Below are positions 54,297 to 62,710 of a stretch of DNA of 64,000 nt, in pieces. The DNA comes from Halosimplex amylolyticum (GTDB lineage Archaea; Halobacteriota; Halobacteria; Halobacteriales; Haloarculaceae). Location of the stretch: positions 558,001-622,000 of the forward strand of contig NZ_JBLKNW010000001.1 of the NCBI RefSeq assembly GCF_051414035.1. The letters are read 5' to 3'. A program made the translations under genes and the position numbers. A model generated the notes under the pieces. That model had not been told where the DNA came from. It saw only the letters and a list, made by a program, of their open reading frames with translations, and did not search any database. Each line of letters begins with the position of its first letter. Positions within the stretch are counted from its first letter, which is position 1.

Positions 54297-55055
54297 GGCG
54301 TGCTGGAGATTGACTTCGATGATGTTCGCCGTGCTGAGGACCTCCGAGGGGATCGTCTCCTCGAATCGCTCGCCGTTCATGCGGCTCTTGGGTGCCGAGA
54401 CGCTCACAGCGCCGACGACTCTGTCGTCCGTGACGATCGGGGCGGCGACGCAGCGGACGCCCTCGACGCGCTCCTCGTTGTCGACCGCGTAGCCGCGTTC
54501 CCGGATCGCCTCCAGTTCCTCTTCGAGTTTCGCGCGGTCGGTTATCGTCCGGTTCGTCACCGGTTGCAGGCCGTGTTCGTCGATGATCTCGTCCCGTTTG
54601 GACTCGCTCATCCAGGCCATGATCGACTTCCCCATCGCCGTCGTGTGCAGGTCCACCTCCATCCCCTCGTAGGTGTCGAGGTTCACCGAGCGCGACCCCT
54701 TGACCTTGTAGAGGAAGATGCCGCGGCCGTTCTCCTCGATCATCAGGTTCGCGTGTTCGCCCGTGTCGCTGGCGAGCTGCCTGACTTCGCCTTCGGCCAC
54801 CTGGAAGAACTGGGACTCCGCGCGTGCGCGACCCCCGAGGTTGAGAAACCGGACGCTGACGCGAAACGTGCGGTCGTCCTTGACGAGGTAGCCAGCCTCC
54901 GTGAGCGTCTTCAGGTGGTCGTGGACGGTGCTCCGGGGCTTCTCGAAGCGTTCGACGACTTCGGGGAGCGTCGCCCCACCCATCTCGTGGACCGTCTCGA
55001 TGACGTCGAGGCTCGTCGCGGTGGACTTGATCGGCGGGTCCTGTTCGACGTGCAT
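54294..55055 (-). CDS. xacR: IclR-family regulator of pentose catabolism (XacR-like)
   Basis: 253 residues. N-terminal winged HTH (IKSTATSLDVIETVHEMGGATLPEVVERFEKPRSTVHDHLKTL by pattern) and a GAF-like effector domain (SDTGEHANLMIE ... GVRCVAAPIVTDDRVVGAVSVSAP). In Haloferax the IclR-type XacR activates the pentose pathway. The gene lies between the FAH and enolase-family genes. Its promoter (TATA-like TTAATG near 55078-55087, about 28 bases from ATG) is shared with the divergent enolase gene and holds an inverted repeat (55088-55104). Confidence 0.8.
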   Translation of the reverse strand: MHVEQDPPIKSTATSLDVIETVHEMGGATLPEVVERFEKPRSTVHDHLKTLTEAGYLVKDDRTFRVSVRFLNLGGRARAESQFFQVAEGEVRQLASDTGEHANLMIEENGRGIFLYKVKGSRSVNLDTYEGMEVDLHTTAMGKSIMAWMSESKRDEIIDEHGLQPVTNRTITDRAKLEEELEAIRERGYAVDNEERVEGVRCVAAPIVTDDRVVGAVSVSAPKSRMNGERFEETIPSEVLSTANIIEVNLQHA

Positions 55056-55087
55056 ACAGGTATCACGTACTCCGGCCTACATTAATC

Positions 55088-55104
55088 GTCCGACGTTGTC
55101 GGAC
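55088..55104. promoter_or_regulatory. Inverted repeat GTCCGA-N5-TCGGAC, candidate XacR operator 2
   Basis: Perfect inverted repeat with the same core and spacing as operator 1, in the 117-base region between divergent IclR and enolase-family genes. It lies next to the IclR TATA and about 37 bases upstream of the TATA at 55141-55149. Confidence 0.65.
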
Positions 55105-55140
55105 GGGAATCGTCCCGCACAGATTCGGTTCGCACCGGTA

Positions 55141-55149
55141 GCTTTATTG
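55141..55149 (+). promoter_or_regulatory. TATA box of the enolase-family dehydratase gene
   Basis: GCTTTATTG, about 28 bases before ATG 55173. Confidence 0.5.
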
Positions 55150-55172
55150 GCGTTCTCGGCCGCTACCCATCT

Positions 55173-56348
55173 ATGTCGGACGTAGAAATCACCGACGTCG
55201 AGACGCACCTGGTAGCGAACCCGTGGAAGCCGTGGGTATTCGTCCGCCTGCACACGGATGCGGGCGTCACCGGCGTCGCAGAAGCGACGACACACGACAA
55301 GCCGCGGACGGTGGTGGCGGCCATCGAGGAGATGTCGGACTTCTTCATCGGCCGTGACCCCTTCGACACCGAGGCCCTGTGGCTGGAGATGTACCGAAAC
55401 GAGTGGTTCTCCAAGAACGTCATCAACACGACCGTCGTCTCGGCCGTGGACATGGCGTGCTGGGACATCAAGGGCAAGGTGCTCGACAAGCCCGTCTACG
55501 AGCTGCTGGGCGGCGCCATGCACGGGACCGAACTGCGCGCGTACGCCAACGGCTGGTACACCGACGCCGACGGCGAGCCGGAAGGGTTCGCCCGGGCCGC
55601 CGAGCGCGTCGTCGACGACGGCTACGACGCGATGAAGTTCGACCCGTTCGGCACTGCGTGGCAGTCGATGACCACCAAGGAGAAGAATCACGCCGTCGAC
55701 ATCGTGGGCGCGGTCCGCGAGGCCGTCGGCCCGGACGTCGACCTCCTCATCGAGTGTCACGGCCGCTTCTCCGCCAGTCAGGCGGTCGACATCGCGCGGA
55801 AACTCGACCAGTTCGACCCGGCGTGGTACGAGGAGCCGTGCCCCCCGGACTCGATCAACAGCCTGCGCGAGGTCGCCGAGAAGTCGCCGATCCCGGTCGT
55901 GACCGGCGAACGCCACATGACCAAACACGAGTTCTTCGACCTGGTCACGCGCACGGACATCGACGTCTTCCAGCCCGACCTGATGAACACGGGCGGCATC
56001 ACCGAGGGCAAGAAGATCGCCGGCCTCGCCGAGGCCGACCACGTCGACATCGCGCCGCACAACCCGCAGGGCCCGGTCGCCGGCGCCATCTACTCGCACT
56101 TCTGTACCTCGATCCCGAACTTCCGCATCCAGGAGATGTTCCAGACCTACGACGAGCCCTGGGTCGACGACCTCCTGAAGGACTCGCTGAAGGTCGAGGA
56201 CGGCTACGTCCAGGTGCCCGAGGGCCCCGGCTTCGGTATCGAGCTCGACATGGACGTCGTCGAGGAACACGAGTACACCGAGGACTCGGTCCACACCATC
56301 GACCTCTGGGAAGAGGACTGGGAGAAGCGCGCCGACGAACTGCGGTAA
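55173..56348 (+). CDS. xacD: Enolase-superfamily pentonate dehydratase (XacD-like)
   Basis: 391 residues, mandelate-racemase/galactonate-dehydratase-like member of the enolase superfamily. Metal-ligand motifs by family: Glu194 in LLIECHGRF (with candidate base His196), Glu220/Glu221 in WYEEPCPP, Glu246 in VTGERHM, and His296 in APHNPQGP. Glu replaces the Asp usual at the first metal ligand. Predicted to dehydrate xylonate or L-arabinonate to 2-keto-3-deoxypentonate. Divergent from the IclR gene with a shared operator, and convergent with the XacA-like gene. Gluconate dehydratase is an alternative substrate call. Confidence 0.8.
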   Translation: MSDVEITDVETHLVANPWKPWVFVRLHTDAGVTGVAEATTHDKPRTVVAAIEEMSDFFIGRDPFDTEALWLEMYRNEWFSKNVINTTVVSAVDMACWDIKGKVLDKPVYELLGGAMHGTELRAYANGWYTDADGEPEGFARAAERVVDDGYDAMKFDPFGTAWQSMTTKEKNHAVDIVGAVREAVGPDVDLLIECHGRFSASQAVDIARKLDQFDPAWYEEPCPPDSINSLREVAEKSPIPVVTGERHMTKHEFFDLVTRTDIDVFQPDLMNTGGITEGKKIAGLAEADHVDIAPHNPQGPVAGAIYSHFCTSIPNFRIQEMFQTYDEPWVDDLLKDSLKVEDGYVQVPEGPGFGIELDMDVVEEHEYTEDSVHTIDLWEEDWEKRADELR

Positions 56349-56390
56349 GTCGTCGCTCTCCCTTCGAAACTGGATACATCGTCTGTCCCG

Positions 56391-56427
56391 CCGCGGAACC
56401 GGAAAAACCGCGGAACCGCTTTTTATT
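56391..56427. terminator. Bidirectional terminator between xacD-like and xacA-like genes
   Basis: CCGCGGAACCG occurs twice, around an A5 run (56403-56407) and a T5 run (56420-56424). The T-run serves the plus-strand dehydratase transcript and the A-run reads as T5 on the minus strand for the dehydrogenase transcript. Confidence 0.5.
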
Positions 56428-57490
56428 CGATGTCGACTGTCTCGCCGGACTCCGCCGCCTCGTGGATCGCTCGGACCGCCTTCATGTCGAGCAGCCCGTG
56501 CTCGCCGTCGGCGTACAACGGCTCGTCGGCGAGGACCTGCTGAGCGAAGTACTCGAACTCCTCTGCCATCTGGTCGACCTGCTCGGTCTCCACGTCGACG
56601 GTCGTCTCGCCCTGCGCGACCGTCAACGAGGTCTCCATGTGGAAGGCCGGTTCGAGTTCGATCCGTCCGTCGGTCCCGACGATCTCGAGGCGCGTGTGGT
56701 CGTGCGCGTTCTGCGAGGAGGAGCACGCGGCGTGCGTGCCGTCGTCGAAGACGACGGAGAAGGTCGCCACCTCGTCGGGAACCTCGTCGAACGCCTCGTG
56801 CTCGGAGGCCATCGTCGACTGGACCTGAACCGGGTCGGCGTCGAGGATGAACCGCGCAGTGTTCAGCGGATAGATGCCCAGGTCCATCACGGACGTCCCG
56901 TAGCCGGTGAGGTCGGGGTTGAGCCGCCACTGGTCCGGGTTCTCGATCATCCGGAGGAGCGGCTGGGAGTTCTCGCCGTGAACGAGCTGCGGCTCGCCGA
57001 TGACGCCCTCACGCACGAGCTCACGCGCCCGCCGGACCGCGGGCTCGGTGTGCATCCGGTAGGCGACCATCAGCGGGACGTCGTGGTCCTCGCAGGCCTC
57101 GACGATCGACTCGGCGCGTTCGACGGTCGCCTCCATGGGCTTCTCACAGAGGACCGCCTTCCCGTGCCGCGCCGCTGCCTCGACGTGTTCGAGGTGCGTC
57201 GCGTTCGGCGTGCAGACGTAGACCGCGTCGTAGGCGTCGGCCGCCTCGCCGTCCGCGAACGCCTCGTAAGTCAGGCCGTGCTCGACGGTGTCGTACTCGT
57301 CGCGAACGCGGTCAGTCTTCTCAGTGGAGCTACTGACGACCGTCGTCGTCGTGCAGTGGTCGAGCTCCGCTATCACCGGGAGGACGTACTCGCTGGTCCA
57401 CCAGCCGATCCCGACCAGTGCGAATCTGACCGTCCCCGTCGCGTCCGTTCGCCAGTCTCTCGGTTCGTACTCGAATAGCGATGTCGACAT
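56423..57490 (-). CDS. xacA: Pentose 1-dehydrogenase of the Gfo/Idh family (XacA-like)
   Basis: 355 residues from ATG 57490, set by a TATA-like CATTTATGA (57517-57525, minus) about 30 bases upstream; other in-frame Met codons at 57520 and 57571 lie in or upstream of that element. Rossmann motif FALVGIGWWTSEYVLPVI and EKP in VLCEKPMEATVE. Closely resembles the Haloferax/Haloarcula D-xylose dehydrogenase group (YEPRDWRTDATGTVRFALVG opening). Oxidises xylose or arabinose to the lactone. Operator repeat at 57552-57570, upstream of the TATA. Convergent with the dehydratase gene. Confidence 0.8.
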   Translation of the reverse strand: MSTSLFEYEPRDWRTDATGTVRFALVGIGWWTSEYVLPVIAELDHCTTTTVVSSSTEKTDRVRDEYDTVEHGLTYEAFADGEAADAYDAVYVCTPNATHLEHVEAAARHGKAVLCEKPMEATVERAESIVEACEDHDVPLMVAYRMHTEPAVRRARELVREGVIGEPQLVHGENSQPLLRMIENPDQWRLNPDLTGYGTSVMDLGIYPLNTARFILDADPVQVQSTMASEHEAFDEVPDEVATFSVVFDDGTHAACSSSQNAHDHTRLEIVGTDGRIELEPAFHMETSLTVAQGETTVDVETEQVDQMAEEFEYFAQQVLADEPLYADGEHGLLDMKAVRAIHEAAESGETVDIE

Positions 57491-57551
57491 TTCGTTTGAC
57501 CGATCCGCGACTGTCGTCATAAATGTGCCCTCTGCGATCGCGCACGGCCTC

Positions 57552-57570
57552 ATCCGATATATCCGGATCA
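57552..57570. promoter_or_regulatory. Inverted repeat ATCCG-N7-CGGAT, candidate XacR operator 3
   Basis: Perfect inverted repeat of the same class as operators 1 and 2 (TCCGA-N5-CCGGA, one mismatch to the core), about 26 bases upstream of the TATA of the pentose dehydrogenase gene. Confidence 0.65.
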
Positions 57571-57943
57571 CTGGATGAGTGAAGCTCGCATCCGCACGCG
57601 TCGTCGAGAGAATTACAATTGTAGATCCGTAATCTCGATCGTGCGGGGTGCGTCGGTTTTCGCTCGGGTGGACAGAGCGGGGATCTGTCGCCCATCGGGC
57701 GAGAGATCGGGATTCGACGGTAACTCTGGGCCTCGTATAGCCGGATGCCGCGGACCAGTTCCAATGCGAACTGGCCGAAATCTGGAACCGCTGAAGTGGG
57801 CCTGAAGACGCCGAAGGGCGCCTGTTCCAGGCGATCCGATATTATCGTGGGCGTCGTCGCACCGCTCACTCGCAACACTGATCTCGCCTACGCGCTGGCC
57901 CACGGACGGCAGGCCGGACAGACTGTGCCGAATCCTCCACTCC

Positions 57944-57960
57944 GTTTCACATCCTGAAAC
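57944..57960. promoter_or_regulatory. Inverted repeat GTTTCA-N5-TGAAAC
   Basis: Perfect 6-5-6 inverted repeat upstream of the orphan binding-protein gene; half-site GTTTCAC reappears at 58091-58122. Confidence 0.35.
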
Positions 57961-58090
57961 AGACGTGTGCTCAGTCGATCAGAGTGCTTTTGCTGGACGG
58001 TCCATCTATTACTGTGATAACAGTGTAATCGCTTCGGCGAACCAGGGATCCCGGTCCTGGATCCCCGGCCTCAGGCCGAGTCGAAATCGC

Positions 58091-58122
58091 GTTTCACGCC
58101 GTATTGTCCCATATCGTGAAAC
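58091..58122. promoter_or_regulatory. Inverted repeat GTTTCACG-N16-CGTGAAAC
   Basis: Perfect 8-bp arms. Same half-site as 57944-57960. Both could bind a dimeric regulator of the downstream gene. Confidence 0.35.
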
Positions 58123-58355
58123 AGTAGTGGTGAAAACCGGTCACTTATAACGGGGGCGCTGGAGCGGCGGACGGAATCGTCGATTCCGGCGGTCGCAGCG
58201 CCGTCTGCGAGGAGTCGCGGAGCTCCACACGGATTGTCGATCCACACGCCGTCCTCGTCGAGGCGTACTGGCCAGACCGGTTCTCTCCGAGGCCGGCGCC
58301 AGACGCCCGCGAACGCGGACGAGAGCCGGTCGAATGGGTAATCGAATACTAGTAA

Positions 58356-58365
58356 TTTTTTTATA
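58356..58365 (+). promoter_or_regulatory. TATA box of the orphan substrate-binding protein gene
   Basis: TTTTTTTATA, centred about 28 bases before ATG 58388; predicts a leaderless transcript. Confidence 0.55.
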
Positions 58366-58387
58366 GCATGCGATGAAGTGGGTTACT

Positions 58388-60547
58388 ATGCGGGAGTATG
58401 ACAACCTGCGCGATAGATTGTCGCGACGGCAGTACGCACAGTTGCTGGCCGGTGTCGGGATCACCGGTCTCGCTGGCTGCCCGTCGCAGGGTGGAGACGG
58501 AACGACGGCCGACCCGGGGTCGACGCCGACAGAGACGCCGACGTCGACCGATTCTGGTTCGGGGGACACGCCGTCCGGGTCCGACACCGCTACCCAGGAG
58601 CCGACGCCGGAAGGCGAGCCGGTGACGAGCGAGATCCGGATCTTCCAGGCTAACTCGCCGGACGTGTTCGACGCGAACCTCTGGGCACCCCAGGACAATA
58701 CGACCGGCATTGGGTTCATGACGGAACTCCACGCCCTGATGAACGTGCACACGCGCGAGATGGCCTACAGCGGCCTGGAGATCGAGACGCCCTGGAAGCC
58801 CGGGAAGGAAAGCGTCTCGATAATGACGTGGTACGAGGGCTACGAGGTCGAGGCGCCGTACGACGTCTACGAGATGCACGACGACCGCGCGACCTACTGG
58901 AACGGGGATCCCTTCGACGCCGAGGCGCGCGAGCTCCACGACCACGTGCATTACTTCCAGAACGGGAACAAATTCAACGAGGACACGGCCTTCCAGAGCG
59001 AGGCCACCAGCCAGTGGGAGTACCACTGGTGGAACGCCGACGGGAGCAACGGACTCGAGGACAACCCGCAGGCCAGGCACATCCTCGAGGCCAACGCGGC
59101 GCCGAACGACGGCGACATGCCGCTGCACCCCGACTTCACGCGGCCGTACTTCGAGCGCTACCAGGACGCCTCCTCCGCCGACGAGGCGCAGTCGGTCACG
59201 GATGACCTCACTAGCGACCGCATCTCGCTCCAGCGCCTGATGGACGAGGGCTGGGGGAGCGGCCCGTACGAGATCCGCTCTGAGGACGACATCGGCTCGG
59301 CCCGGCTCACGCTGCGGCTCCGCGACGAGGCCGCGGCGAGCAGCGGAGACACCGAAGCCGCACACCCGAACGCCGCTAACACCAACGTCACGGAGCTCGC
59401 CCTCATGTGGGGTGAGGGCGACCGTCGACAGACCCTCGCGAGCAACGGGTCGCTCGACCTCAACGGGAACATCGTCGCACCGAACAGCCTCTACCCGCGA
59501 GAGAGCCTGCCGGACCACATGCAGGAGATCACCCGCTGGCTGCGGTCGACGGGCGGGGACAAGTGGCGGTTCAACTGGCACGGTGAACACCTCCGGAACC
59601 TCTGGGTACGCCGCGCGCTCGTGGCGGCGGTCGACTGGACCGCCGCCGGTGCGAACGGCTGGGGTGACGAACGGTCCGTGCCCATCGAGAACCACACGTA
59701 CATGCTCGACGCGCAGTCGCAGTCGACGTTCTCGAGCGACTTCCTCGACAGTCTCCACAGCTGGCCCGTCGAGTCGGACCTCGACGCTGCCGCGGAATAC
59801 CTCGAACGCGGCGGCTACAGCAAGCAGGGCGGCCAGTGGGTGGATCCCAACGGCGACGCCGCGGAGATTGACCTCATCTACCCGTCGGCCATCGGCGACT
59901 ACGCCGGCGCCGCCCAGACGATCAAGGCGAACCTGTCCAAGTTCGGATTCGGCGTCAACTTCAGCAGCCAGGGGTGGTCGAGCTGGCAGAGCAACCTCAC
60001 CGCCAGCGACGGCCTCAACTACGACTCCTCGATCTTCTGGCACGGGTACGGCAACTCGTTCGGGTACTACAACAGCACGCCCGGCTGGTGGTCCGGCACG
60101 CTCGTGATGGGCAAATCGGGCTCGCCCACCGAACGGGTCGACCGCGACACCGAGATGGACTCGCAGGGCAAGCCGCTCCAGGTCCAGATTCCCTCGGAGG
60201 TCGGCTCCATCGAGGCACCGGACGAGGCCGGTCGCGACCCGGACCTCTCGGACGGCGAGGAGATCAACCTGGCGGATATCGTCTACCAGATCCGCGACCC
60301 CGACACGTCCGAGGAGCAGCTCCAGGACCTCTACCGGAAGTGCGCCCGGTACTACAACTACTACCTGCCCCACTTCGTGTTCCACCAGTACAACTGGGGC
60401 GCCTGGGGCAACGTCCGCGACTTCGAGTGGCCGGACGCGGCCCACCGCGGGCTCGACTACGAGCGCGGCTTCGGCATCAGCGCCGCGCTCATCCTCGGCG
60501 GCCTCGTCGAAGCGAGCTACGACACGGAGTTCGAACCGCCGGAGTAA
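58388..60547 (+). CDS. Orphan Tat-lipoprotein ABC substrate-binding protein
   Basis: 719 residues from ATG 58388 (MREYDNLRDRL), favoured over ATG 58373 by the TATA spacing. Tat motif SRRQYAQLLAGVG with lipobox LAGC, then a Thr/Ser/Pro linker. SBP_bac_5-like body with a long insertion. No permease or ATPase gene is beside it. It may feed the Opp-type transporter at 44.9-51.0 kb with a different substrate, or serve a sensory role. Longer than the transporter's own binding protein (633). Confidence 0.8.
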   Translation: MREYDNLRDRLSRRQYAQLLAGVGITGLAGCPSQGGDGTTADPGSTPTETPTSTDSGSGDTPSGSDTATQEPTPEGEPVTSEIRIFQANSPDVFDANLWAPQDNTTGIGFMTELHALMNVHTREMAYSGLEIETPWKPGKESVSIMTWYEGYEVEAPYDVYEMHDDRATYWNGDPFDAEARELHDHVHYFQNGNKFNEDTAFQSEATSQWEYHWWNADGSNGLEDNPQARHILEANAAPNDGDMPLHPDFTRPYFERYQDASSADEAQSVTDDLTSDRISLQRLMDEGWGSGPYEIRSEDDIGSARLTLRLRDEAAASSGDTEAAHPNAANTNVTELALMWGEGDRRQTLASNGSLDLNGNIVAPNSLYPRESLPDHMQEITRWLRSTGGDKWRFNWHGEHLRNLWVRRALVAAVDWTAAGANGWGDERSVPIENHTYMLDAQSQSTFSSDFLDSLHSWPVESDLDAAAEYLERGGYSKQGGQWVDPNGDAAEIDLIYPSAIGDYAGAAQTIKANLSKFGFGVNFSSQGWSSWQSNLTASDGLNYDSSIFWHGYGNSFGYYNSTPGWWSGTLVMGKSGSPTERVDRDTEMDSQGKPLQVQIPSEVGSIEAPDEAGRDPDLSDGEEINLADIVYQIRDPDTSEEQLQDLYRKCARYYNYYLPHFVFHQYNWGAWGNVRDFEWPDAAHRGLDYERGFGISAALILGGLVEASYDTEFEPPE

Positions 60548-61299
60548 GCCGGCACACACCGGCTCGTCGACGGTTCGGTCGCTGACCGCTCCGATCGACT
60601 GAACGCCCGCCCACGCGTTCGCCGCAGCCGGATCGCAATTACCACTCGGGTTCCGTCGGCCGTCACGCGGCGCGACCGTCTCGACGGCGCGGAACTCCGC
60701 ACCACTCCTTGCCGAACGACCCGCGAGCGACGCGACCGCGCCGCCGTTCTCCGAACCTCCGTCGGCCGACTGCTGCGTCGCGACGTTCGACGGTCTCGAA
60801 CGGTGAAAGACAGGTTACCTTTTTCGGAAAGTGGCGACAGACAGTTCGTTTCGTAGATTTGCCGTCGAGATCTGAAAGAAGCCCTGTCTCGGGTTTATTC
60901 GGGACTTAATTGCATCTTCCCGGCAGGTGTCGATCGAAGTATGTTTCCGAGAGACAGGACTTTTGATCGGCTGAAATCTGTCGTACCTGTCTCTAAGACG
61001 TCGGTACTCGACTCGGATACGAAACCCATACGTTCTCTCCACACTAACTATAATGTCATGTATAAAATTCTGATATATGTCTGCTGTTTGTGCGAATCTG
61101 CGACGATCGGTCCGGCGACGTAGCGGTGGACCCACGTCCGAACGCCGGTTACCGGGAACGGTTGTCTCACGGAGGGAGATAACCGTTTCCCACACGAGGG
61201 TTCGGAGTCGACAGACGACACCAGCTGGGATCTGCTCGTCGGGGCCACTCCGACCGACTGGCCCGGTGGACTTACGGATCTATCGACCGATCCGGGCGT
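60548..61299. other. 752-bp non-coding gap, AT-rich in its centre
   Basis: A T-tract near 60830-60836 (ACCTTTTTTCGG) may terminate the binding-protein transcript. The stretch about 60870-61080 is markedly AT-richer than the window and has scattered partial repeats of CTGTCTC/GAGACAG. Short open frames here lack acidic haloarchaeal composition. The alcohol dehydrogenase promoter is near its right edge. I see no gene. Confidence 0.45.
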
Positions 61300-62535
61300 A
61301 TGACGACCGATACGCGCGGTTCCGAGCGCGGGTTCACATTCGACTACGACCCGGGCGAACTCCGGTGCGCCCGGGGGTCCACGGCAGATCTCGGGGCCGT
61401 CCTGGCCGAGCGGAACCTGGACGACGCACTGGTCGTGACCGGCTCGAACGTGGGGGCGAATCGGGACGTGATGGGGCCGATCGAGGCGGGCCTCGGCGAC
61501 CGGCTCGCCGGCGTGTTCGACGAGACGACGCCCGCGAAGTCCCTGCGGACGGGTCTGGACGGCGCTCGGCGCGTCAGGGAGGACGGGATCGACGCGCTGG
61601 TCGCCGTCGGGAGCGGGAGCAGTCTCGACGTGGCGAAGGTGATCAGCGCACTGACGAGCCACGAAGACGTCGACGCTGCCGCGGAACGCGCGCTCGAATC
61701 CGGGGCCGTCGCCGTCGCGCCCGATGGCGAGCCGACGCCGGTCGTCGCCGTCCCGACGACGCTGGCAGGGGCGGACCTCTCGGTGATCGCCGGCGTCGGC
61801 CTCACGCTGGAGTCGGCCGGGCGCTCGGACCGCGAGATCCCTAACGGATCTGTCGGTGACCGCCGGCTGATGCCGACGGCGCTCTGTTACGACCCGGCGC
61901 TGTTCGAAACGACTCCCAGGAGCGTGCTCTGCGCGTCGGCGATGAACGGCTTCGACAAGGCCGTCGAGTGTCTCTACTCCCGGTACCGGACGCCGGTGAC
62001 CGACGGCACGGCCATGCGGGCGCTCTCGCTCATGCAGTCGGGATTCGGGACGCTTCCCGACGAGTCGATGGACCCCGATCGACTGTACGACGCGGTTTCG
62101 GGCGTCGTGCTCGCGCAGTACGGCATCTCCACGCCCGGGACCTACCGGGCCTCGGTCGTCCACGCGTTCGGCCACGGCTTCTCCCACGACTACGACGTCC
62201 ACCAGGGGACGGTCCACGGCATCCTCGCGCCCCACGTCCTCCGGTACGTCTTCGACCACGTGAACGGGCGCCGCGACCTGCTCGCCGAGGCGTTCGGCGT
62301 CGCCGGAGCGGACGCCGGCGACGCCGAGACCGCCGAACGGGTCGCCGACGCGGTCGCGGCAGTCAGCGACGACCTCGAACTCCCGTCCCGATTGCGCGCG
62401 ATCGAGGGACTCTCTCGCGACGAGTTCCCCGCCATCGCCGAGGCGATCCGGGAGGACAGTCTGATGGAAGGCGCTCCGGAAGGGCTCGACCCGTCGACGG
62501 CGGAGATCGAAGCCGTCCTCGACGCGGCCTGGTGA
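61300..62535 (+). CDS. Iron-containing alcohol dehydrogenase family protein
   Basis: 411 residues. Fe-ADH fold: N-terminal nucleotide-binding half with DALVAVGSGSSLDVAKVIS (GGGS-like motif) and C-terminal helical metal half with Asp219 in NGFDKAVE and histidines in HAFGHGFSH and VHQGTVHG. In classical members the second metal ligand is His four residues after the Asp (D-x3-H); here it is Glu223. Substrate is not obvious; sugar-alcohol or aldehyde metabolism linked to the pentose locus is possible, but there is a 750-base gap and no shared operon. Confidence 0.8.
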   Translation: MTTDTRGSERGFTFDYDPGELRCARGSTADLGAVLAERNLDDALVVTGSNVGANRDVMGPIEAGLGDRLAGVFDETTPAKSLRTGLDGARRVREDGIDALVAVGSGSSLDVAKVISALTSHEDVDAAAERALESGAVAVAPDGEPTPVVAVPTTLAGADLSVIAGVGLTLESAGRSDREIPNGSVGDRRLMPTALCYDPALFETTPRSVLCASAMNGFDKAVECLYSRYRTPVTDGTAMRALSLMQSGFGTLPDESMDPDRLYDAVSGVVLAQYGISTPGTYRASVVHAFGHGFSHDYDVHQGTVHGILAPHVLRYVFDHVNGRRDLLAEAFGVAGADAGDAETAERVADAVAAVSDDLELPSRLRAIEGLSRDEFPAIAEAIREDSLMEGAPEGLDPSTAEIEAVLDAAW

Positions 62536-62679
62536 CCGGCGAGTCGGGAACGTAATCGACAGAGCCGACGGCGAACGGACGCTCGACAGGCCGCGACTGA
62601 AGCGATCGGTGGACCGGTGGAATCGGTCGAGATCGGTCTGTCGCGGGCGATTGCGTCGATCGGCAGTGACGACAATCAG

Positions 62680-62692
62680 CGTCCGAAAAAAG
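62680..62692 (-). terminator. T-tract terminator of the surface glycoprotein gene
   Basis: A run of six A on the plus strand (CCGAAAAAAGG) reads as T6 on the minus strand, about 20 bases after the stop at 62711. Confidence 0.45.
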
Positions 62693-62710
62693 GCTGCGGG
62701 CGTTCAGCGA

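Larger units (their letters stand above)
57491..58387. other. About 900-bp regulatory gap before the orphan binding-protein gene
   Basis: No credible gene in any frame. It holds operator 3 (57552-57570), GTTTCA-CATCC-TGAAAC (57944-57960), ACTGT-GATA-ACAGT (58011-58024), and GTTTCACG-N16-CGTGAAAC (58091-58122). The last two repeats share a GTTTCAC half-site and could be operators for the binding-protein gene. A strong TATA (58356-58365) precedes ATG 58388. Confidence 0.5.

Noticed and set aside
57491..58387. Insertion-sequence remnant in the 900-bp gap
   Set aside because: Inverted repeats are present but no transposase fragment or target duplication was found.
60815..61195. 126-residue frame in the AT-rich gap
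   Set aside because: Basic composition, no family, overlaps the probable alcohol dehydrogenase promoter; could be a gene remnant but nothing supports it.
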